Positions 32,522 through 42,933 are shown, counted from the stretch's first letter. The stretch is 64,000 nt of DNA from Streptomyces sp. RFCAC02 (GCF_004193175.1 NZ_SAUH01000001.1:4621501-4685500); one strand, 5' to 3'. Notes: generated by a model from the sequence alone, not told the origin. Made by a program: numbers and translations.

Positions 32522-32535
32522 TGGGAGCGCTCCCA
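32522..32535. promoter_or_regulatory. CebR operator TGGGAGCGCTCCCA
   Basis: An exact match to the 14-bp palindrome bound by CebR, the cellobiose/cellotriose-responsive repressor of cellulolytic genes in Streptomyces. It lies directly downstream of a likely minus-strand promoter (TTTACC, 16 bp, CTATCT at 32571-32544) and about 42 bp before the proposed GH6 start, where it would block transcription. Confidence 0.85.
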
Positions 32536-32602
32536 TCCAGGGAAGATAGCGCTTCATCACGGCCGGGTAAACCCTCCGGGGCGGAACCGGCGGAAGCTCG
32601 TT

Positions 32603-32631
32603 TTGGCGTGCGGGTCATGGTGAAGTAGAGT
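32603..32631 (+). promoter_or_regulatory. tRNA-fMet promoter (TTGGCG-17-TAGAGT)
   Basis: The -35 TTGGCG (32603-32608) and -10 TAGAGT (32626-32631) are spaced by exactly 17 bp, and the tRNA begins 12 bp after the -10 box. Confidence 0.8.
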
Positions 32632-32643
32632 TCTGTTCATCGC

Positions 32644-32717
32644 CGCGGGGTGGAGCAGCTCGGTAGCTCGCTGGGCTCATAACCCAGAGGTCGCAGGTTC
32701 AAATCCTGTCCCCGCTA
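32644..32717 (+). tRNA. Initiator tRNA-fMet (CAU)
   Basis: The anticodon loop CTCATAA carries CAU. The anticodon stem has the three consecutive G-C pairs (GGG/CCC) that mark initiator tRNA. The acceptor stem CGCGGGG/CCCCGCT leaves position 1 unpaired (C opposite T), another initiator hallmark. The T arm GCAGGTTCAAATCCTGT is normal. The CCA end is not encoded. Confidence 0.97.
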
Positions 32718-32723
32718 CTCGAT

Positions 32724-32757
32724 ACGGAGGCCCGGTCCTGATGGACCGGGCCTCCGT
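32724..32757 (+). terminator. tRNA-fMet terminator
   Basis: Perfect 15-bp arms ACGGAGGCCCGGTCC (32724-32738) and 32743-32757 with a TGAT loop, 6 bp after the tRNA. Confidence 0.85.
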
Positions 32758-33592
32758 GCTGTGCACGCGCCCCCGCAGAGGGGGGTGCGACATCGTTTTC
32801 CTCCTCGCGGACGGCTGTTCCCGCTCGGGACGCCGGTGCCGTACGACCCCAACTGCCCGGCGACCCGGCGGTATTGCGCTGGGCCGGTGTCGGTGATCGT
32901 GTCCACCGTGGTGGTGGAAAACGATTGACTCGCCAACAGCGCCCTTCGCGTGCCCGGGAGTTGCTCATGCGGCCCGCCGGTGCCCGGAACGCGTCGGACT
33001 CCTCGTGGCGCCACCCGCATCGTTGCAGGCCACATCCGGCTACCGTGCCGGGCGTTTCACCTGCGACGGCCGACCTGCCTCGCGCGTCGGCGCGGGCGTG
33101 CGGGGGAGCGACGATCCGGCCGAGCGGCCTGGTGATGGACTGGTGGATCGTTGTCGCCGGATCTCCCCGTGTGCCCCTGCCCGAGGCCATCCGGCTCTCG
33201 TGCATCGATTTCCTCAGCGGCGGCGGGCACTGCTCGTCGAGCGCGGTGCTTCGGCACTCAACTCCCCCACACGGGCGAGTCGCTGGGCGATACCGGCTGC
33301 CGTCCCCGGTCGTCCGCGGAACCGCGGCTGCCCCCGGCGTACCCGGTGACCGTATGGTGCAACGTTTTCCCCGGACGGCTCCTGGCCTTGCACCACCCGG
33401 GTCGGGCAGCCGTGCATCGTTTTCCCCCTGCCGGGCGCGGGCGGTGGCTCACCGGCCCACCGCCCGTCATGCCCTTCCGCCGGGACGGCACCGGTCGGCC
33501 GGTGAGTCGTTAGGACCGGTGGGGGAGTGCCACCCCCGCCGCGGGCCGGGGACTCGCCCCCGTGGCCGCGTGATGGACGGGGAGGTCCAGGC
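32758..33592. other. Intergenic region with no convincing gene, carrying degenerate copies of the short motif
   Basis: About 835 bp lie between the tRNA-fMet terminator and the fused prenyl-synthase gene. Open frames are present on both strands but have no domain, no good ribosome binding site and irregular codon use. No second copy of the tRNA 3' end is visible, so there is no sign of a tRNA-integrated element boundary here. Confidence 0.6.
32791..33425. repeat. Seven degenerate copies of a GTGCATCGTTTTCC-type motif
   Basis: Plus-strand copies: CATCGTTTTCC at 32791, GCATCGTTGCA at 33018, GTGGATCGTTGTCG at 33143, GTGCATCGATTTCC at 33200, GTGCAACGTTTTCC at 33357 and GTGCATCGTTTTCC at 33412. 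An inverted copy GGAAAACGATTGAC lies at 32916. The core GTGCATCGTT is shared with the array at 12881-13526, while the 3' part changes from STAC to TTCC. Spacings of 57 bp (33143 to 33200) and 55 bp (33357 to 33412) recur in the other array. Confidence 0.65.
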
Positions 33593-35224
33593 ATGCCGGG
33601 GAACGAAACGCCGCTCATCCACCCGCCGGAGCTGCGGGCGTCCTACGAGGCGTGCGCCGCGGAGACCGAGCGGTTCCTGACACCGATGTCGCGGGCGATC
33701 ACGCTGCTGCCCGCCGCGATCCGCCCGCATGTCCACGCGGTGATCGGCTTCACGGTGCGCAGCGACCACATCGCCGACAGGCGCGGGACGAAGGAGGGCC
33801 GTGAGCGGCGGTTCGCCCGCTGGCGCTCCGCGACGCTGCGGGATTTGGGCGCAGGCCACAGCCGGCACCCGCTGCGCAGGGCGTTCGTGGACACGGTGGC
33901 ACGGTGGGAGATCGACCACGCACTGGTGGAGGAGTTCCTCGACACGATGCGAGCCGACTGCGCCGTCCCGCCCGCCCCCGAAACGTTCGCTGACCTGCGG
34001 CGTGTCCTGCGGGGCATCTCGGGCACGACCAGCGAGATGTGCGCGCCGCTGCTGGGCGCCGCCGCTCCCGGCGCACCGGCCCTGCTGTCCCTGCTGGGGG
34101 AGGTGTGCCACCTGGTCGACATCTTCGAGGACCTGCCGGCCGACCTCGCCGCCGGCCGCTGCTACCTGCCGCGCGCCGACCTGCGGCACGCCGGGCTCAC
34201 CCCGGACGACCTCCGGCGCCCCGGCCGCCGGGAGGAGCGGGACGCGCTGGTCGAGGTCCAGCTCGGCCGCTGGCGGGACCTGCTGGAGCGGGCGGCGCCG
34301 GTGACGGGGATGGTGGACATCGAGTACCAGCCCTTCCTGCACGCCGTCGTCCTCGGCGCGCAGTTGCAGTTCGACGAGGTCGTGCTACGGCGCGGCCGGG
34401 TCTTCGCCGACGGCGTCGACCCCCTGGCGGAGCGGGGCGCGGTGCGCCGCCGCCCGCCGTGGCGGCACGCGGGTCCCGTGCCGGGCCATGTCGCGGTGAT
34501 CATGGACGGCAACCGGCGGTGGGCCGTGCGGCGGGGCCTGCCGACCGCCCGCGGTCACCAGGCCGGCGAGTCCGCCGCGATGCGCCTGGTCAACGGCGCC
34601 CTCCGGCTGGGCATCCGGAACCTGAGCATCTACGCCTTCTCCACCGAGAACTGGGACCGCTCCCGGGACGAGCTGGCCACCCTGTTCGACACCATGGCCG
34701 ACGGCATCGCCCGGGGCACCGAGTGGCTGCACGGCCTCGGCGTACGGGTCCGCTGGTGCGGGCGCAGGGACCGCCTCGATCCGTCGCTGGCGTCCGCCCT
34801 GGCGCTGCTGGAGAGCATGACGTCGAACAACGACGCGCTTACGCTCACCGTCTGCGTCGACTACGGGGGCCGGGAAGAGCTGGTGCGGGCCGCCCAGGCG
34901 TTGGCCGCCGAGGCCGTCGCGGGGACGATCCGGCCCGAGGACATCGGCGCCGCCGACCTGGCCCGGCACCTGTACGTGCCCGGCCTCCCGGACGTCGACC
35001 TGCTGATCCGCACCTCGGGCGAGCAGCGCATCAGCAACTTCCTGCCCTGGCACCTCGCCTACGCCGAGCTGGTCTTCGACCCGGCGCCGTGGCCCGACTT
35101 CGGCCTGGCGCAGTTGCGGGAGGCGGTCGCGGTGTACGCGGGCCGCCAGCGCCGGTTCGGCGGCACACTGCCCGGCCCGGCCGGTCCCGCCGACGGCCGG
35201 GAGGAGCCGGCCCGGACGTCCTGA
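33593..35224 (+). CDS. Fused squalene/phytoene-synthase-like domain and cis-prenyltransferase (UppS-like)
   Basis: A 543-residue two-domain protein. Residues about 10-265 look like a trans-isoprenyl head-to-head synthase: two Asp-rich DxxxD motifs are present (DHIAD at 58-62, DIFED at 176-180), plus GISGTTSEMCAPLLG and AAGRCYLPRADL. Residues about 300-525 are a complete cis-prenyltransferase: VAVIMDGNRRWAV with catalytic Asp305, ARGHQAGE, IYAFSTENWDRS and LLIRTSGEQRISNFLPWHL. All hallmark residues of both families are kept, so both halves may be active. The ATG at 33593 follows GGGGAGGTCCAGGC. The stop is 21 bp from a converging gene, so it appears monocistronic. The product is unknown. Confidence 0.88.
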   Translation: MPGNETPLIHPPELRASYEACAAETERFLTPMSRAITLLPAAIRPHVHAVIGFTVRSDHIADRRGTKEGRERRFARWRSATLRDLGAGHSRHPLRRAFVDTVARWEIDHALVEEFLDTMRADCAVPPAPETFADLRRVLRGISGTTSEMCAPLLGAAAPGAPALLSLLGEVCHLVDIFEDLPADLAAGRCYLPRADLRHAGLTPDDLRRPGRREERDALVEVQLGRWRDLLERAAPVTGMVDIEYQPFLHAVVLGAQLQFDEVVLRRGRVFADGVDPLAERGAVRRRPPWRHAGPVPGHVAVIMDGNRRWAVRRGLPTARGHQAGESAAMRLVNGALRLGIRNLSIYAFSTENWDRSRDELATLFDTMADGIARGTEWLHGLGVRVRWCGRRDRLDPSLASALALLESMTSNNDALTLTVCVDYGGREELVRAAQALAAEAVAGTIRPEDIGAADLARHLYVPGLPDVDLLIRTSGEQRISNFLPWHLAYAELVFDPAPWPDFGLAQLREAVAVYAGRQRRFGGTLPGPAGPADGREEPARTS

Positions 35225-35245
35225 AGAATGGGGCCGGCCCGGGCG

Positions 35246-35893
35246 TCACGCTCCCGGCGGGGTGTACAGCCCCTCCGCGGTGACGCGCGCCAGCAGGGTG
35301 TCGGCGGTGACCAGCGGCGCACCGAAGCTCTCGGTGTACGCGTCCAGCAGCTCCTGGGTGGCGTGCAGCGGCACCTCGCCGACGCGCACCCTCATCGGGC
35401 TGCCGACCGGCACGTTCTCGGTGCTCAGCACGCCGTCGGCGAGGCCGCACCGGAACAGCGCGCGGTGCCCGACGTCGACGCCGTTGACGACGCAGGTGCC
35501 CGAGGCGACGCCGTCCCGCAGGACGCTCTCCAGGCTCTCGACGCGCAGGACGCCGTTCCGCGCGCGGACGGTGAGCCCGCCGTCGAGGGCGCCCTCGCCC
35601 CGCGCCGCCGGGAGGTCGGTCAGCGACGGATCACCGCTGCCGGAGCGCACGGGAAACCGCACCCCCGGATCGCCGGAGTCCGTGATCAGCAGGGCCGGGG
35701 CCGTGGCCTCGACCACGGCCCCGAGCCGGTTCAGCTCGGCCTGGGCCTCGGCGGTCCAGCGGATCTCGACCCAGCCGTCGGAGACCGTGCCCCAGGTGTC
35801 GTCCGCGGCGGCGCCGGACGCCGTCCCGGCGAACCGGGCCAGCAGGGGGGTGGCCATGGCGGCGCCCAGGACCGTTCGTCGCTTCGCACTCAT
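35246..35893 (-). CDS. Tat-exported protein of unknown function
   Basis: A 215-residue protein with a twin-arginine-type signal peptide (MSAKRRTVLGAAMATPLLA) ending near ASGAAA. The mature part begins DDTWGTVSDGWVEIRWTAEA and contains several beta-prone segments and two cysteines (GTCVVNG, FRCGLADG) that could form a disulfide. I recognise no family. The ATG at 35893 gives the best signal peptide; an in-frame ATG at 35908 is closer to GGAAGG. It converges on the fused prenyl-synthase gene. Confidence 0.75.
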   Translation of the reverse strand: MSAKRRTVLGAAMATPLLARFAGTASGAAADDTWGTVSDGWVEIRWTAEAQAELNRLGAVVEATAPALLITDSGDPGVRFPVRSGSGDPSLTDLPAARGEGALDGGLTVRARNGVLRVESLESVLRDGVASGTCVVNGVDVGHRALFRCGLADGVLSTENVPVGSPMRVRVGEVPLHATQELLDAYTESFGAPLVTADTLLARVTAEGLYTPPGA

Positions 35894-36039
35894 CGGTGTG
35901 CCCACCATCCTTCCTCGGGCCGCGGGAGGACGACCCAGGGGAATCATCTGGCTGCCGAGGCATCCATACGGGGGAATCGTCGTGAAAACACCCGAAAGGA
36001 GGACGAGGGTGTGGGCGGTGGATCGTCGCGCCCCGCCCG

Positions 36040-37200
36040 TCAGCCGGCGTCCCCGCCGTGGCCGGCCAGGCGGGCCGTCTTCAGCGCCATGTGCAGCAGC
36101 AGCCGGTCCTCCCCGTCGGCCAGGTCGAGGCCGGTGAGCCGTTCGATCCGGTCGATGCGGTAGTAGAGCGTCTGCCGGTGGATGCCGAGGGCCGCCGCCG
36201 TCCGCGCCGCACGGCCCGCGTGGTCGAGGAACGCCTCGGCCGTCCTGGCGAGTTCCCGGTGTCCGGGCGTCAGCAGCCGTGCCACCGCCGGATCGGGCCG
36301 TGCCGCGGCGGCCGGGACGGACGCGAGCGCCGTCAGCAGCCGGTACGGTCCGAGGCCGGCCCACTCCGCGACGCCGCCGAACCGGTCCTCCGCGCCGGCC
36401 GCCCGCGCCGCCGCCACCGCCTCCCGCCAGCAGTCCGCGAGCCCCCCGACTCCCTCCCGCGGGCCGCCGACGCCCGCCGCCGGCCCGCCGTTCCGCCCGG
36501 AGACGACACGCGCCGCCAGCGCGCGGGCGCCGCCCGGTCTGACGAGCACCGCGAGGGCACCGTCCGCACCGTCGCCGGCATCCGCCGGCAGCACGGGCGC
36601 CGCCAGCGCCAGAACGCCCGCGAGCCCGGCCGGCGGGTCCTGCTCCCCGGGCCACGGCGTGACGGCCACCAGCGTCAGCGGCCCCTCCGCCACCGGACCC
36701 AGCGCGGCGGCCAGCGCCCGTTCCCCGGCGGGCGACGCCAGCGCGGCGCGCAGCAGTGCCCCGAGCCGCGCGCCCGCGCGCGCCTCGGCCGCGAGCAGCG
36801 CGCCGATCCGGTCGGCGATGGCGGCCGCGCGGGCGAGCCGCGGGTCGTCCGGCGCCGTCGCGCCGTCGTCGAGCAGCCAGATGTACCCGTGCACGACGCC
36901 CGCGTGCCGCACCGGAAGGCACAGCCGGCCGGTCCGCACCCCCGCCGCCGGCGCCGGCGGGATGCGGACGGGGCCCGCCGCCCGCGCGATGCCGAACCCC
37001 TCGAAGTAGGAGCGCACCGCGGCGGTGGACCGCCGGCTGAGGATCGACCGCGTGCGCACCGGGTCCATGACGGGGTCGTCCGCGCTGTCGTGCGCCCCGT
37101 ACGCGATCAGCGCGAAGTCGCGCCCCTCCAGCGTCACCGGCGACCCGAGCAGGGCGCACACCTCGTCGACGAGTGCCTGGTACCCGTTGCCCGCCGTCAC
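36040..37200 (-). CDS. PucR-family transcriptional regulator, probable regulator of proline use
   Basis: A 386-residue regulator. The C-terminal PucR-type helix-turn-helix reads TAAALGIHRQTLYYRIDRIERLTG... (key part LGIHRQTLYYRIDRIE), near residues 345-380. The N-terminal part is a GAF-like sensor region. The GTG at 37200 follows GGAGGTGGCGGA; the frame upstream is a glycine run and unlikely to be coding. It is divergent from putB-pruA with 150 bp between starts, the arrangement of proline-catabolism regulators in actinobacteria, so it probably responds to proline. Confidence 0.88.
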   Translation of the reverse strand: MTAGNGYQALVDEVCALLGSPVTLEGRDFALIAYGAHDSADDPVMDPVRTRSILSRRSTAAVRSYFEGFGIARAAGPVRIPPAPAAGVRTGRLCLPVRHAGVVHGYIWLLDDGATAPDDPRLARAAAIADRIGALLAAEARAGARLGALLRAALASPAGERALAAALGPVAEGPLTLVAVTPWPGEQDPPAGLAGVLALAAPVLPADAGDGADGALAVLVRPGGARALAARVVSGRNGGPAAGVGGPREGVGGLADCWREAVAAARAAGAEDRFGGVAEWAGLGPYRLLTALASVPAAAARPDPAVARLLTPGHRELARTAEAFLDHAGRAARTAAALGIHRQTLYYRIDRIERLTGLDLADGEDRLLLHMALKTARLAGHGGDAG

Positions 37201-37349
37201 TCCGCCACCTCCTCCGCCCCTCCGCCCGCGCGGTCCCATACATCCGTACGAGGGATGGTCGCGGCTGCCGGGACACCTGTCGATGGCCGGGGGAGCCCGG
37301 GCTGCCTACCGTCGGGACATACGCCGCTTTCCCCTCCGTGGAGGCACTG

Positions 37350-38276
37350 ATGCTGGGACCCGTCCTGCTGGCGGCAGCGCGCAGCGACGGCATACGCCGC
37401 CTCGTCTCGTCCGCGCCCGTCACCCGTCCCGTGGTGGAGCGTTTCGTCCCCGGGGAACGGCTCGACCAGGCCGTCGCGACCGCGGACCGGCTGACCGGGG
37501 ACGGTCTCACCGTCACCTTCGACCATCTCGGCGAGAACGTCTCCGACGCGGCGGCGGCCCTGCGCGCCCGGGACGCCTACCTCGCGCTCGCGGACGCGCT
37601 GGCCGGCGCGGGGCGCGGCGACCGGGTGGAGATGTCCGTCAAGCTGTCGGCGTTCGGCCAGGCGCTGCCCGGCGGCCACGACATCGCGCTGCGCGCGGTG
37701 CTGCCCGTGGTCGAGGCGGCCGACCGGGCCGGCACGACCGTGACGCTGGACGCCGAGGACCACACCACGACCGAGTCGACGCTCGCGGTCCTCGCCGCGT
37801 TGCGGGAACGGTTCCCCGCGACCGGTGTCGCCGTGCAGGCGTACCTGTTCCGCGCCGAGGCGGACTGCCGCGCGCTCGCCGCGTCCGGTGCCCGCGTCCG
37901 GCTGGTGAAGGGCGCCTACCGCGAGCCGCCCACCGTCGCGCACCAGCGGCGGGCCGCCGTGGACCTGGCGTACGTCCGCTGTCTGCGCGCGCTGATGGAG
38001 GGCGGGGCGTACGCCATGGTGGCGACGCACGACCCGCGCCTCATCGCCGTGGCCCAGTCCGTCGCGCGGCGCGCGGGGCTGCCGGGCGACGGGTACGAGT
38101 TCCAGATGCTGTACGGCATCCGTCCGCAGGAGCAGGCCCGTCTCGCCGCGCTGGGGCACCGGGTGCGCGTCTACGTGCCCTACGGCACCGACTGGTACGG
38201 CTACTTCACCCGCCGTCTGGCCGAACGCCCCGCGAATCTGGCGTTCTTCCTCCGCTCCCTCGTCTCCCGCCGCTGA
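37350..38276 (+). CDS. putB: Proline dehydrogenase (monofunctional)
   Basis: A 308-residue FAD enzyme that oxidises proline to pyrroline-5-carboxylate. Barrel motifs are clear: VEMSVKLSAFG, VTLDAEDHTTTE, GVAVQAYLFR, RLVKGAYREPP, VATHDPRLIA and QMLYGIRPQEQ. The length suits the monofunctional enzyme of Gram-positive bacteria. The ATG at 37350 follows GTGGAGGCACTG. pruA follows after 44 bp and completes the pathway to glutamate. Confidence 0.95.
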   Translation: MLGPVLLAAARSDGIRRLVSSAPVTRPVVERFVPGERLDQAVATADRLTGDGLTVTFDHLGENVSDAAAALRARDAYLALADALAGAGRGDRVEMSVKLSAFGQALPGGHDIALRAVLPVVEAADRAGTTVTLDAEDHTTTESTLAVLAALRERFPATGVAVQAYLFRAEADCRALAASGARVRLVKGAYREPPTVAHQRRAAVDLAYVRCLRALMEGGAYAMVATHDPRLIAVAQSVARRAGLPGDGYEFQMLYGIRPQEQARLAALGHRVRVYVPYGTDWYGYFTRRLAERPANLAFFLRSLVSRR

Positions 38277-38320
38277 CCGCCGTCCTCACCCCACCGATTC
38301 CCGAGAAGGAGCCCCCAGGC

Positions 38321-39952
<1,632 letters not shown>

Positions 39953-40096
39953 TCCGGTCACGCGTCGTCTCGGATAGTAGGACGCTCATGTATTTGGCGA
40001 GACATCACGCCGGACGGCCGCTATTTTTGTGGAGGTTGTACTCAGGGCACAGTCGCCCCAGCCGCCACAGGACCCCCATCCGGGAGTTGATCCGTC

Positions 40097-40261
40097 ATGC
40101 CGCACGCACCTCTCACCAGGCGAGTGTCCGAACCCGGCTCGGCCATCGGCCGTGCCCGCGCGGCCGATCGCGCCGCCCGTGACGCCAGCCGCCGGCACGC
40201 CGCCGCGGCCCTTCAGCGCGCCCTCGACCGCCGGGACAACGGCGGCGCCCTCCTCTCCTGA
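40097..40261 (+). CDS. Small basic protein of unknown function
   Basis: A 54-residue, Arg/Ala-rich protein ([20 protein letters not shown] then [20 protein letters not shown]). It is predicted helical, with no membrane segment. GGGAG lies 10 bp before the ATG. The codon bias is that of a normal Streptomyces gene, and an AT-rich stretch at 39985-40040 upstream could hold its promoter. It is placed between pruA and leuB; similar short Arg/Ala-rich proteins are common in Streptomyces, and no function can be given. Confidence 0.5.
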   Translation: MPHAPLTRRVSEPGSAIGRARAADRAARDASRRHAAAALQRALDRRDNGGALLS

Positions 40262-40342
40262 CCGGCCCCCCGACGCACCCCGCCGTCCGTCATCCGACTG
40301 TCCGGATGGCGGACGGTGTGTGTCGGCCTCTGGGACGCGGCG

Positions 40343-40348
40343 TAGGGT
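40343..40348 (+). promoter_or_regulatory. Probable -10 box of a leaderless leuB promoter
   Basis: TAGGGT ends 7 bp before the leuB ATG, which has no Shine-Dalgarno sequence. CATCCG and CGGATG at 40290-40307 form a small inverted repeat just upstream that could be an operator. Confidence 0.55.
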
Positions 40349-40355
40349 CGCCCCC

Positions 40356-41399
40356 ATGGCTCGCAGTATCGATCTCGCGGTGATCCCCGGCGACGGCATC
40401 GGCCCCGAGGTGGTGGCCGAGGGACTGAAGGTCCTCACCGCCGTCCTCCCCTCGGACGTGAAGCTGGAGACGACCTCCTACGACCTCGGCGCCCGCCGCT
40501 GGCACGCCACCGGTGAGACCCTCACCGACGGGGAGCTCGACCGCCTCAAGGGGCACGACGCGATCCTGCTCGGCGCGGTCGGCGACCCGTCCGTGCCCTC
40601 CGGCGTCCTGGAGCGCGGCCTGCTGCTGAAGCTCAGGTTCGCGTTCGACCATTACGTGAACCTGCGCCCGAGCAAGCTCTTCCCCAACACGGCCACCCCC
40701 CTCGCCGGCCGCCCCGACATCGACTTCGTCGTCGTCCGTGAGGGCACCGAGGGCCCGTACGTGGGCAACGGCGGCTCCATGCGCACCGGCACCCCCGCCG
40801 AGGTCGCCACCGAGGTCAGCATCAACACGGCCTACGGCGTCGAGCGCGTCGTGCGGGACGCCTTCGAGCGCGCCGCCGCCCGCCCCGCCCGCAAGCTGAC
40901 CCTCGTCCACAAGAACAACGTGCTGGTCCACGCCGGGCACCTGTGGAAGAACACCGTCGACCGCGTCGGCGCCGAGTACCCGCAGGTCACCACGGACTAC
41001 CTGCACGTGGACGCGGCCACCATCTTCATGGTCACCCGGCCCGAGCGGTTCGACGTGATCGTCACCGACAACCTGTTCGGCGACATCCTGACCGACCTGG
41101 CCGCGGCCGTCACCGGCGGCATCGGCCTCGCCGCCTCGGGCAACATCAACCCGGCCGGCACCTTCCCGTCGATGTTCGAGCCGGTGCACGGCTCCGCGCC
41201 GGACATCGCCGGCACCGGCAAGGCCGACCCCACCGCGACGGTCCTGTCCGTGGCCCTCCTCCTGCGCCACCTCGGCTACGAGGCCGAGGCCGTACGGGTC
41301 GAGGACGCCGTCTCCGCCGACCTGGCCGAGCGCGAAGCCGCGACGCCCCGCTCCACCGCGGCCGTGGGCGACGCCCTCGCCGCCCGCGCGGCCGGCTGA
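40356..41399 (+). CDS. leuB: 3-isopropylmalate dehydrogenase
   Basis: A 347-residue NAD-dependent enzyme of leucine synthesis. It starts with [20 protein letters not shown] and has the decarboxylase signature around [20 protein letters not shown], with [19 protein letters not shown] near the C-terminus. The length is normal. The ATG at 40356 fits a leaderless transcript. It lies 261 bp from ilvE, with a terminator between, and far from leuCD, as in other Streptomyces. Confidence 0.96.
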   Translation: MARSIDLAVIPGDGIGPEVVAEGLKVLTAVLPSDVKLETTSYDLGARRWHATGETLTDGELDRLKGHDAILLGAVGDPSVPSGVLERGLLLKLRFAFDHYVNLRPSKLFPNTATPLAGRPDIDFVVVREGTEGPYVGNGGSMRTGTPAEVATEVSINTAYGVERVVRDAFERAAARPARKLTLVHKNNVLVHAGHLWKNTVDRVGAEYPQVTTDYLHVDAATIFMVTRPERFDVIVTDNLFGDILTDLAAAVTGGIGLAASGNINPAGTFPSMFEPVHGSAPDIAGTGKADPTATVLSVALLLRHLGYEAEAVRVEDAVSADLAEREAATPRSTAAVGDALAARAAG

Positions 41400-41430
41400 A
41401 CCCCGCCCGGCGGCGGGATGCCGCCGGCCA

Positions 41431-41475
41431 CGCACCCGGCGGCTGGGCATCCCGACCGCCGGGTGCGACTATTTT
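41431..41475 (+). terminator. leuB terminator
   Basis: Perfect 12-bp arms CGCACCCGGCGG (41431-41442) and 41456-41467 (with one base counted in the loop edge) are followed by ACTATTTT. It lies 32 bp after the leuB stop. Confidence 0.7.
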
Positions 41476-41660
41476 GACGAGGCTCCCCACCGGGAACCGC
41501 ACCTCCGCAGCGCGCCGCGCCCCCCGCAGGACTTCCGCGACGGGGCCGCGGCACACCCGAATGCTCGGACGTCCTACTACCGCAGCGGGCGACGGGCACC
41601 CGGTCCGTGCGCCCCCGCACGCACACAGCAGCAACCATCCGAGCACCCGAAGGACGCTCC

Positions 41661-42770
41661 ATGACCACCGCATCCGGCCTCACCTTCGACCTCAAGCCCT
41701 CCGCCCACCCGACCCCGGCGGCGGAGCGCGAGGCCGTTCTCGCCAACCCCGGCTTCGGTCGCCACTTCACCGACCACATGGTCACCATCCGCTACAGCGA
41801 GGGCCGCGGCTGGTACGACGCCCAGCTCACGCCGTACGCGCCGCTCGAACTCGACCCGGCGACGATGGTCCTGCACTACGGCCAGGAGATCTTCGAGGGC
41901 CTCAAGGCGTACCGCCAGCCCGACGGCTCCGTCGCCACCTTCCGGCCCGAGACCAACGCGGAGCGGTTCCGCCGCTCGGCCCGCCGCCTCGGCATGCCGG
42001 AGCTGCCCGTCGAGACCTTCGTCGAGGCGATCGACGTCCTCGTCGCCCAGGACGGCGACTGGGTGCCCTCGGGCGGCGAGCAGTCCCTCTACCTGCGGCC
42101 CTTCATGATCGCCACCGAGGTCGGCCTCGGCATCAACCGCCCGGCGCAGGAGTACCTCTTCATGGTGATCGCCTCCCCGGCCGGCGCCTACTTCCCGCGC
42201 GGCGTCAACCCGGTGTCGGTCTGGCTGTCGAAGGAGTACGTGCGGGCCGCCCCCGGCGGGACCGGCGAGGCCAAGTGCGGCGGCAACTACGCGGCCTCCT
42301 TCCTCGCGCAGGCCGAGGCCGTCCGGCAGGGCTGCGACCAGGTCGTCTGGCTCGACGCCGTGGAGCGCCGCTGGGTCGAGGAGATGGGCGGCATGAACCT
42401 GTACTTCGTGCGGGGCACCGGCGACGCCGCCACCGTCGTCACGCCGCAGCTCACCGGAACGCTGCTGCCCGGCGTGACGCGCGACTCCCTGCTGACGATC
42501 GCCGCCGACCTCGGCTACGGCACCGCCGAGGAGCGCATCTCCACCGAGGACTGGCGGCGCGGCAACGAGGACGGCGAGTTCAGCGAGGTCTTCGCCTGCG
42601 GCACGGCCGCCGTGATCACTCCGGTCGGCTCGGTGAAGTCGGCCGACGCCTCCTGGTCCGTGGGCGACGGACAGCCCGGCGAGATCACGATGCGCCTGCG
42701 CCAGACGCTGGTCGGCATCCAGACCGGGGAGATCGAGGACCGGCACGGCTGGCTGCACCGCGTGGGCTGA
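41661..42770 (+). CDS. ilvE: Branched-chain amino acid aminotransferase
   Basis: A 369-residue class IV PLP aminotransferase that performs the last step of Val, Leu and Ile synthesis. Motifs include [20 protein letters not shown], the PLP-lysine region [19 protein letters not shown], and [11 protein letters not shown] with [15 protein letters not shown]. The ATG at 41661 follows CGAAGGACGCTCC. A TTGACG hexamer at 41474-41479 might be part of its promoter, but no matching -10 is clear. Confidence 0.96.
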   Translation: MTTASGLTFDLKPSAHPTPAAEREAVLANPGFGRHFTDHMVTIRYSEGRGWYDAQLTPYAPLELDPATMVLHYGQEIFEGLKAYRQPDGSVATFRPETNAERFRRSARRLGMPELPVETFVEAIDVLVAQDGDWVPSGGEQSLYLRPFMIATEVGLGINRPAQEYLFMVIASPAGAYFPRGVNPVSVWLSKEYVRAAPGGTGEAKCGGNYAASFLAQAEAVRQGCDQVVWLDAVERRWVEEMGGMNLYFVRGTGDAATVVTPQLTGTLLPGVTRDSLLTIAADLGYGTAEERISTEDWRRGNEDGEFSEVFACGTAAVITPVGSVKSADASWSVGDGQPGEITMRLRQTLVGIQTGEIEDRHGWLHRVG

Positions 42771-42790
42771 CGTCCGGATGGTGAGACGGC

Positions 42791-42821
42791 GTGTGGCACG
42801 GGCGTTCGCCTGTGCCACACT
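42791..42821. promoter_or_regulatory. Inverted repeat over the probable cimA promoter
   Basis: GTGTGGCAC (42791-42799) and GTGCCACAC (42812-42820) form a 9-bp inverted repeat. A possible promoter TGGCAC-16-CACACT overlaps both arms (42794-42821), with its -10 ending 6 bp before the leader-peptide GTG. The repeat could be an operator or the 5' end of the leader RNA. Confidence 0.5.
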
Positions 42822-42827
42822 GCCCCC

Positions 42828-42878
42828 GTGCTTGCAACCACCATCATTATTGGTGACGAGCGCGCCGGTCCGCAGTGA
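42828..42878 (+). CDS. cimA leader peptide VLATTIIIGDERAGPQ
   Basis: A 16-codon frame that starts with GTG just behind the likely -10 box. It contains ACC ACC ATC ATT ATT (Thr-Thr-Ile-Ile-Ile). ATT is very rare in this genome, so two in a row are notable. CimA leads to isoleucine, so stalling at the Ile codons would link transcription to charged tRNA-Ile. A terminator hairpin follows 56 bp after the stop. Confidence 0.7.
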   Translation: MLATTIIIGDERAGPQ

Positions 42879-42933
42879 CTGTTGCCGACGCCCGCCCCGG
42901 GCAGCGGCGGCCACCGTGTCCAGACCCGCGCGC

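Noticed and set aside
32758..33592. Several frames of 60-270 codons after tRNA-fMet
   Set aside because: They overlap on both strands, start with poor ribosome binding sites and contain the degenerate motif copies; none resembles a protein family.
32644..35224. Integrated element using tRNA-fMet as attachment site
   Set aside because: No integrase gene and no second copy of the tRNA 3' end were found downstream within the window.
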